A DNA stretch of 64,000 nucleotides, from assembly GCA_020725545.1 (NCBI GenBank), contig DYEV01000019.1, positions 62,001-126,000 of the forward strand, written 5' to 3'. This DNA comes from Desulfobacca sp. (lineage in GTDB: Bacteria; Desulfobacterota; Desulfobaccia; Desulfobaccales; Desulfobaccaceae). Position numbers and translations under genes: made by a program. The notes beneath the pieces are model-generated. The model was not told the DNA's origin and searched no databases. It saw only the letters and a list, made by a program, of their open reading frames with translations. Positions 59,119 to 64,000 of the stretch are shown here, piece by piece; position 1 is the stretch's first letter; each line of letters begins with the position of its first letter.

Positions 59119-61286
59119 GCATGCTTCTCTCCCTGGACCAAATTACGCCGGTCCTGCGCCCTCAGATCGGCGGCAAAGCCTCTGCCCTGGCCCAGTTGGC
59201 CAGGCAAGGTTTCCCGGTGCCGCGGGCGTGCTGTCTTCCCGTCCAGGTCTATAATACGTATGTGGATGCCACGGGCTTGCGGGAGCGCATCCTCATGGAG
59301 CTAAACCGCAAGGATTTCCAGGAGATGCGCTGGGAGGAGATCTGGGACGCGGCTCTGCGCATCCGCAATATGTTCCTGACCACCCCCCTGCCCGCCGAGA
59401 TGGCGGCGGCTCTCACGGCCGAACTGCAGGGATTCTTTGGCACCGCCGCCGTGGTGGTACGGTCTTCGGCACCGGGGGAGGACTCGGCTCAGGCCTCCTT
59501 TGCCGGCCTGCACGAATCGTTTGTCAATGTCCGAGGAGGTGAGGCCATCGTCCAGTATATCTTGCTCGTCTGGGCCTCCCTGTGGTCCGACGCTGCCCTC
59601 CTCTACCGTCAGGAACTGGGTCTGGATGTGGCGGCCAGCGCCATGGCGGTGGTCATCCAGGAATTGGTTGCCGGGGAATGCTCCGGCGTGGCTTTTAGCC
59701 GCAATCCCAACGATGAAACCCAGACGGTGATCGAAGCGGTCTACGGCCTGAATCAGGGCTTGGTGGACGGTGTGGTGGAGCCGGACCGCTGGCTGATCGA
59801 TCGTCAGAACCGCCGGCTGACGCATGTGCCGCCCTCGTCCCGACCAGCCGCCTTTCAGCCGGAGGGGGAGACCGTAGTGTTGCGGGACCTGGAGCCCCGG
59901 CAGTCGGCTGTGCCTCCTCTTACCGAGGCCCAGGTCTGGGAAATTTTTACTCTGGCCCAGCAGTCTGAAGCCGCTTTTGGCAGTCCTCAAGACGTGGAGT
60001 GGACCATTCGGCAGGGGCAGATCTACGTTTTGCAATCTCGTCCCATTACCACGGTGGCCACGGAGGACAAGGACCAACGCCCCTGGTACCTGAGCCTGCA
60101 CCGCAGTTTTGAAAATCTAAAGGTCTTGCGTCGGCGGATTGCGGACGAACTATTACCGGCCATGACCGCTGCGGCCGAGGCCCTGCAGCAGGAGGAACTG
60201 ACCTCCCTTACGGAGGCGGAACTGGCTGCGGCCATCCGCCATCGTCAGGAAATTTACAGTCATTGGGTAGCGGTCTATTGGCGGGATTTTATCCCCTTTG
60301 CCCACGGGATGCGGTTGTTCGGCCAACTGTATAATGATGCCGTGCGTCCCGCGGACCCCTACGAATTTATGATTCTGTTAGCCGGGGCGCCTTTAGCCAG
60401 CCTGGAACGCAATCGTCGTCTGGCCACCTTAGCTGAGCAAGTGCGCCAGGATCGCGATCTGGCCGCCAAGGTGCGCCATCGAGAGTTTGACGCGCTGCCC
60501 TCGGAGTTCAAAGAGGCGCTAGATGAGTTCCTTGCCCGATTCGGGGATTTGTCCTGTCCGGCAACCGGCGGCCAGTGCCAGCAGGGACCTGAGGCCATCC
60601 TGCGTCTGGTTGGGATCATGGCAGACCAGCCACCCCGACCGCCAGCCCAGCCGGAGTCGGCGGCAACCCTGACCAAAGCCTTTCTGGATCAATTTTCCGG
60701 CCAGAAGCGCCAGGAGGCAGCTGAGATCCTGGAGTTGGCTCAGGCCAGCTACCGCCTCCGGGATGATGACAATCTCTATCTGGGACGCATCGAAGCCCAA
60801 AAGACGGCAGCAGTAAATGAAGCCCGCCGCCGGCTGCAGGGCCGGGGTCTGGATCTCCCTGCTGATCTGCCGGCAGAGGAAATCCTGAAGGCCCTGCTGG
60901 ACCCAACCTATACGCCGCAATTGCCAGAGAAATCCGAGGGAACCGCTACGGCCGTCATAGAGCAAGCCCGGCAGCTCATCGGCCAGCCAGCCGGTCCGGG
61001 CCTGGCTCGAGGCCCAGCCCGGGTCATCCAGGCGTTTCCTGATCTGGCGGACTTTCACCATGGCGAGATCCTGGTCTGCGACGCCGTGGATCCCAACATG
61101 ACCTTCGTGATCCCCTTGGCCGCCGCAGTCGTAGAGCGCCGAGGCGGCATGCTCATCCACGGCGCCATCATCGCCCGGGAATATGGTCTGCCCTGCGTTA
61201 CCGGCGTCCCTGACGCCACCCGCCTGATCCACACCGGTGACACCATCACCGTGGACGGCTATCTGGGTATGGTCATTATCGAGTAG
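59115..61286 (+). CDS. PEP-synthase/rifampin-phosphotransferase-like dikinase
   Basis: The 723 residues are arranged as an N-terminal ATP-grasp PPDK domain (IGGKASALAQLARQGFPVP, VVVRSSAPGEDSAQASFAGL, DVEWTIRQGQIYVLQSRP), a central domain of unknown specificity (about 330-610) and a C-terminal swivelling phosphohistidine domain with GGMLIHGAIIAREYGLPCV (His682). It lacks the C-terminal PEP-binding barrel of true PEP synthase, which is the architecture of rifampin phosphotransferases, so it may use ATP to phosphorylate a small molecule bound by the central domain. Translationally coupled to the PNPOx-like gene. Confidence 0.86.
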   Translation: MSMLLSLDQITPVLRPQIGGKASALAQLARQGFPVPRACCLPVQVYNTYVDATGLRERILMELNRKDFQEMRWEEIWDAALRIRNMFLTTPLPAEMAAALTAELQGFFGTAAVVVRSSAPGEDSAQASFAGLHESFVNVRGGEAIVQYILLVWASLWSDAALLYRQELGLDVAASAMAVVIQELVAGECSGVAFSRNPNDETQTVIEAVYGLNQGLVDGVVEPDRWLIDRQNRRLTHVPPSSRPAAFQPEGETVVLRDLEPRQSAVPPLTEAQVWEIFTLAQQSEAAFGSPQDVEWTIRQGQIYVLQSRPITTVATEDKDQRPWYLSLHRSFENLKVLRRRIADELLPAMTAAAEALQQEELTSLTEAELAAAIRHRQEIYSHWVAVYWRDFIPFAHGMRLFGQLYNDAVRPADPYEFMILLAGAPLASLERNRRLATLAEQVRQDRDLAAKVRHREFDALPSEFKEALDEFLARFGDLSCPATGGQCQQGPEAILRLVGIMADQPPRPPAQPESAATLTKAFLDQFSGQKRQEAAEILELAQASYRLRDDDNLYLGRIEAQKTAAVNEARRRLQGRGLDLPADLPAEEILKALLDPTYTPQLPEKSEGTATAVIEQARQLIGQPAGPGLARGPARVIQAFPDLADFHHGEILVCDAVDPNMTFVIPLAAAVVERRGGMLIHGAIIAREYGLPCVTGVPDATRLIHTGDTITVDGYLGMVIIE

Positions 61287-61534
61287 ACCGCGCTGCGCCA
61301 TGACTGCCGGCTGGTGTCCAGGACTGCCTTGATCTTAAATCGCGCCACGGCTTGGCAAATGCTCTGGAAACAGCAAATTTCAAAACCGGCCGCAGCGGTT
61401 TGGCCATGTGTTGCGGGAAACAAACTATCCGTAACTTGGGCAAGGAATTATCATACTATGGAAATTGGCCGATACTTTTGCCAGTCAACGGCTGGGCAGG
61501 TGGCAGCGCCTCATTCCCGAAAGAGAGGTATATC

Positions 61535-62479
61535 ATGACAGAAAATCGGCGGATTGTGGTAACTGGCGGGGCTGGCTTCATCGGCTCCCATGTAGCCGAT
61601 GCCCTCCTGGCGACTGGCTATGAAGTGGCAATCATTGACAACCTCAGTACCGGACGCCAGGAACATGTTCCCGCAGGAGCCCAGTTCCACTTATTGGACA
61701 TCAAGGATAAGGAGGCTTTTAACTTCATCTGCCAATGGCAGCCGTGGGCCCTGGTGCATCATGCCGCCCAGATGAGCGTCCGCCTTTCGGTCGATGATCC
61801 TTTGTTTGACGCCCGGGAAAATATCTTAGGCTCTCTCAATCTCTTTGAGGCCGCGGCCAAAGCCAAAGTGTCGAGGATCGTCTTTGCCTCCACCGGCGGC
61901 GCCATGTATGGTGACCAGGCGCCTGTGCCGGCCCGGGAAGATGACCGGGCCCAACCCGAATGCCCCTACGGCATCGCCAAGCTCGCGGTGGAGCATTATC
62001 TGCACTTTTATCACCGGGAATACGGCATCATTCCTGTGTGTCTGCGGTATGCCAACGTCTATGGCCCTCGTCAGAATGGCTTGGGTGAGGCCGGCGTAGT
62101 GGCCATCTTTATCGAAAAATTTCTGGCCGGCGAACAACCCATCATCAACGGCGACGGCCTGCAGACCCGGGATTTTGTCTATGTGGGGGACGTGGTGGCG
62201 GCCAATCTCCTGGCCTTGGACTATCCGCAGGTCGGGACCTTTAATATCGGTACCGGCCAAGAGACCGATATCCTGACCATCTATCGGCATTTGCAGGAGA
62301 TAATCGGCTCTCCGCTCAATCCGATGCATGGACCGCCCAAAGCCGGCGAGCAGCGCCGCAGCGCTTTGGCTAGCTCTCTGGCCCGACAACGCCTGGGCTG
62401 GCAGCCCGAGACACCACTGGCGGAAGGACTCGCCCGCACGGCCCGGGCCTTCCAGGAACGGGCCGCCGTCCCTGTTTGA
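61535..62479 (+). CDS. NAD-dependent sugar-nucleotide epimerase (GalE-like)
   Basis: Extended short-chain dehydrogenase of 314 residues: VVTGGAGFIGSHVADALL binds NAD, FASTGGAMYGD holds the catalytic Ser/Thr, and CPYGIAKLAVEHYL has the YxxxK pair. RYANVYGPRQ and NGDGLQTRDFVYVGDV are typical of UDP-glucose 4-epimerases. The ATG at 61535 follows AGAGAGG; the longer reading to 61352 is not supported. galT is far away, but the rhamnose-pathway gene rfbB faces it, so a role in surface sugars is likely. Confidence 0.9.
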   Translation: MTENRRIVVTGGAGFIGSHVADALLATGYEVAIIDNLSTGRQEHVPAGAQFHLLDIKDKEAFNFICQWQPWALVHHAAQMSVRLSVDDPLFDARENILGSLNLFEAAAKAKVSRIVFASTGGAMYGDQAPVPAREDDRAQPECPYGIAKLAVEHYLHFYHREYGIIPVCLRYANVYGPRQNGLGEAGVVAIFIEKFLAGEQPIINGDGLQTRDFVYVGDVVAANLLALDYPQVGTFNIGTGQETDILTIYRHLQEIIGSPLNPMHGPPKAGEQRRSALASSLARQRLGWQPETPLAEGLARTARAFQERAAVPV

Positions 62480-63000
62480 GAAACATGGCCTTGATAACCA
62501 TCCTCTAGTTAAAAGCCGGTGATGGGTGCGGCCAGGTTGCCAACGAACTCCTCTCGGTCTTCTTTTTACCTCGTTGGTCGGAGAAATGCAGGTCTGCCTG
62601 ACCGTCGGCCTCCCCCTTGACATGATCGGCGGCAGTCCGAGTCCCCTAACCATGGCCGAGCTCTTGCCCGGCCTCCGGCAGCAGCTCATCCCGAATCCGG
62701 GCTCCAAACTCTGCCAAATCGTCCTGCCGGGCCAGGCTGGCAACCAGGTGGCGTGGTCCAGCGACGTTGAGGCGATAGGCCAAAGGACTTCACTCATCTT
62801 CTGGCGCGAGCCCCTGGGCCGGCAATAAAGACGAGGAGATTTCTTGGCGCTGCGGCAGAATAGCCCCCGGTGCACTGCGGCTGCCATTCGAAAAATAGTT
62901 CCGCTGATCAGGCAACAGGCGTGACGCGATGAATGAGTACGATCCTCGGCAAATCAACAGGCAGAAGGTGCCTTGGCCAGATCACCTTCAGGGGGACGGT
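62480..63000. other. 521-bp region without a convincing gene
   Basis: Lies between convergent genes. On the minus strand a frame from about 62960 to 62646 has smooth coding character (ending RIRDELLPEAGQELGHG) but is broken by TGA at 62790-62792, so at most a decayed gene. Plus-strand frames look random. Confidence 0.4.
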
Positions 63001-64000
63001 CTAGGAAGAATCAGCGCCATAATGCATCTGGAGCCACTGTCGATAGGCGCCGCTGGTGACCGACTCCACCCATTGGGGGTGGTCCACATACCAGCGCACT
63101 GTTTTGGCCAGGCCGCTGTCAAAGGATTCTTTGGGGGTCCAACCCAACTCCTGTTCGATCTTGCTGATATTCATGGCATAGCGCCGATCATGCCCTGGTC
63201 GATCAGGCACAAAGGTAATCAGGCGGGCATGGGGAACAGACGGCGCCTGGGGAAAGAGCTCGTCCAGAAGGTGGCAGATATGGGTCACCACGTCCAGATT
63301 CGTCTTTTCACAGCGGCCGCCGATGTTATAGGATGCGCCCACCCGGCCTTGCGCCAACACCAGCCGGAGGGCTTTACAGTGATCGGCCACATACAGCCAA
63401 TCCCGGACATTCTGGCCGTCGCCATAAATGGGCAACTTTTTGCCCTGCAGGGCATTTAAGATCATCAAGGGTATGAATTTTTCCGGGAATTGCAACGGTC
63501 CGTAGTTATTGGAGCAGTTGGTTATCAGGACGGGGAGGCCGTAGGTCTCGTGATAGGCGCGCACCAGATGGTCCGCGGCGGCCTTGGAAGCGGCATAGGG
63601 GCTGTTGGGAGCATACGGGGTGGTCTCGGTAAAGGCCGGGTCATCGGGGCCCAAAGAGCCGTAGACTTCGTCTGTGGAAATATGGAGAAAACGAAAGGCT
63701 GCCTTCTTGGCTCCCCGCAGCCCTTCCCAATACTGCCGCACTTCGTCCAAAAGTCGGAAGGTCCCCACCACATTGGTCTCAATAAAGGCTTCAGGGCTGC
63801 GGATAGACCGATCCACATGGGATTCCGCGGCAAAATGGATGACGGCATCAGGTTGCTGGTTGGCCAACAGACTGGACAATAGGGGGCGATCACCGATATC
63901 GCCCAACTGGAAAAGATAATCAGGGTCGCGGCGCAACTCGGATAGATTATGTGGGTTGCCAGCGTAGGTCAGCTTATCCAGATTAATAATCCGGGCCGTC
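63001..64000 (-). CDS. rfbB: dTDP-glucose 4,6-dehydratase, 5' end outside window
   Basis: First dehydration step toward dTDP-rhamnose and other deoxysugars. 332 residues are visible; the first 25 or so, including the GxxGxxG loop, lie beyond 64000. Present are [38 protein letters not shown], the [12 protein letters not shown] Tyr-Lys pair and [11 protein letters not shown], all diagnostic for RfbB/RmlB. Further rml genes probably lie beyond the window or elsewhere. Confidence 0.95.
   Translation of the reverse strand, partial: TARIINLDKLTYAGNPHNLSELRRDPDYLFQLGDIGDRPLLSSLLANQQPDAVIHFAAESHVDRSIRSPEAFIETNVVGTFRLLDEVRQYWEGLRGAKKAAFRFLHISTDEVYGSLGPDDPAFTETTPYAPNSPYAASKAAADHLVRAYHETYGLPVLITNCSNNYGPLQFPEKFIPLMILNALQGKKLPIYGDGQNVRDWLYVADHCKALRLVLAQGRVGASYNIGGRCEKTNLDVVTHICHLLDELFPQAPSVPHARLITFVPDRPGHDRRYAMNISKIEQELGWTPKESFDSGLAKTVRWYVDHPQWVESVTSGAYRQWLQMHYGADSS

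Noticed and set aside
62790-62792. Selenocysteine codon
   Set aside because: No recognised selenoprotein family around the TGA and no clear hairpin element; decay or chance is simpler.

Overview
The window reads as chromosome from a Gram-negative, moderately GC-rich bacterium, most plausibly a Desulfobacterota (deltaproteobacterial) lineage, perhaps near Desulfobacca. This placement is inferred from the gene set and not measured. Outer-envelope genes (kdsB, lolA, a Wza-like export protein, a beta-barrel protein) show two membranes. Several soluble histidine kinases paired with sigma-54 NtrC-type regulators, a DVU0298-family HEAT protein beside ssb, and an IS1380-type transposon relic fit that group. 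Most of the window is core-type metabolism and housekeeping. I see no prophage, integrative element, CRISPR array or rRNA operon.

Layout. 1-8 kb: the end-truncated glgA with galT, a DUF2905 membrane protein, fabH, a zinc-ribbon/SH3-lipoprotein pair with a clear terminator, a YacP-type NYN protein, a class I aminotransferase and a decayed IS1380 transposase. 8-24 kb: two complete sensor kinase-NtrC pairs. The first kinase carries a duplicated Rossmann-like input module and the second starts with a receiver domain. Between the pairs lie an archaemetzincin, twin glycine-cleavage-H-like proteins that lack the lipoyl lysine, an orphan ABC ATPase, a DUF2156 protein, a stand-alone HisKA domain, a Nudix hydrolase, nadA, lolA and a stand-alone cyclic-nucleotide-binding domain. 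24-34 kb: bioA, kdsB, clpB, an M28 peptidase, a YkgJ-type Cys-cluster protein, two small Cys-rich proteins, tRNA-Arg(CCG), pgeF, then ssb, a HEAT protein and a 45-residue membrane protein on the minus strand. 35-46 kb: polysaccharide export, an outer-membrane protein, a Glu/Leu-type dehydrogenase, fur-feoA, zapB-zapA, rny, ymdB and a glycine-zipper lipoprotein. 46-64 kb: sucC-sucD, queH, a cobA-hemD fusion, a UvrD-type helicase, a radical SAM protein, a phosphatase, a secD-secF fusion, purQ, a flavin-type oxidase fold, a PEP-synthase/rifampin-phosphotransferase-like enzyme, a sugar epimerase and the partial rfbB.

How the genes fit together. glgA/galT, the epimerase, rfbB, the Wza-like exporter and kdsB serve nucleotide-sugar, glycogen and surface-polysaccharide metabolism. 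fur-feoA links to iron and carries a Fur-box-like palindrome at its promoter. zapB-zapA-rny-ymdB is a division/RNA-turnover block. zapA has no ATG, GTG or TTG start in range and appears to begin at ATT.

The least explained items are: the double-Rossmann kinase; the twin non-lipoylatable H-like proteins with duplicated Cx5CxxC motifs; a family of 7-bp-periodic intergenic repeats around sucD, cobA-hemD and purQ, sitting where two of these genes lack a Shine-Dalgarno sequence; the 577-bp space between zapA and rny; and several perfect inverted repeats at promoters. No single new multi-gene system can be asserted from sequence alone.
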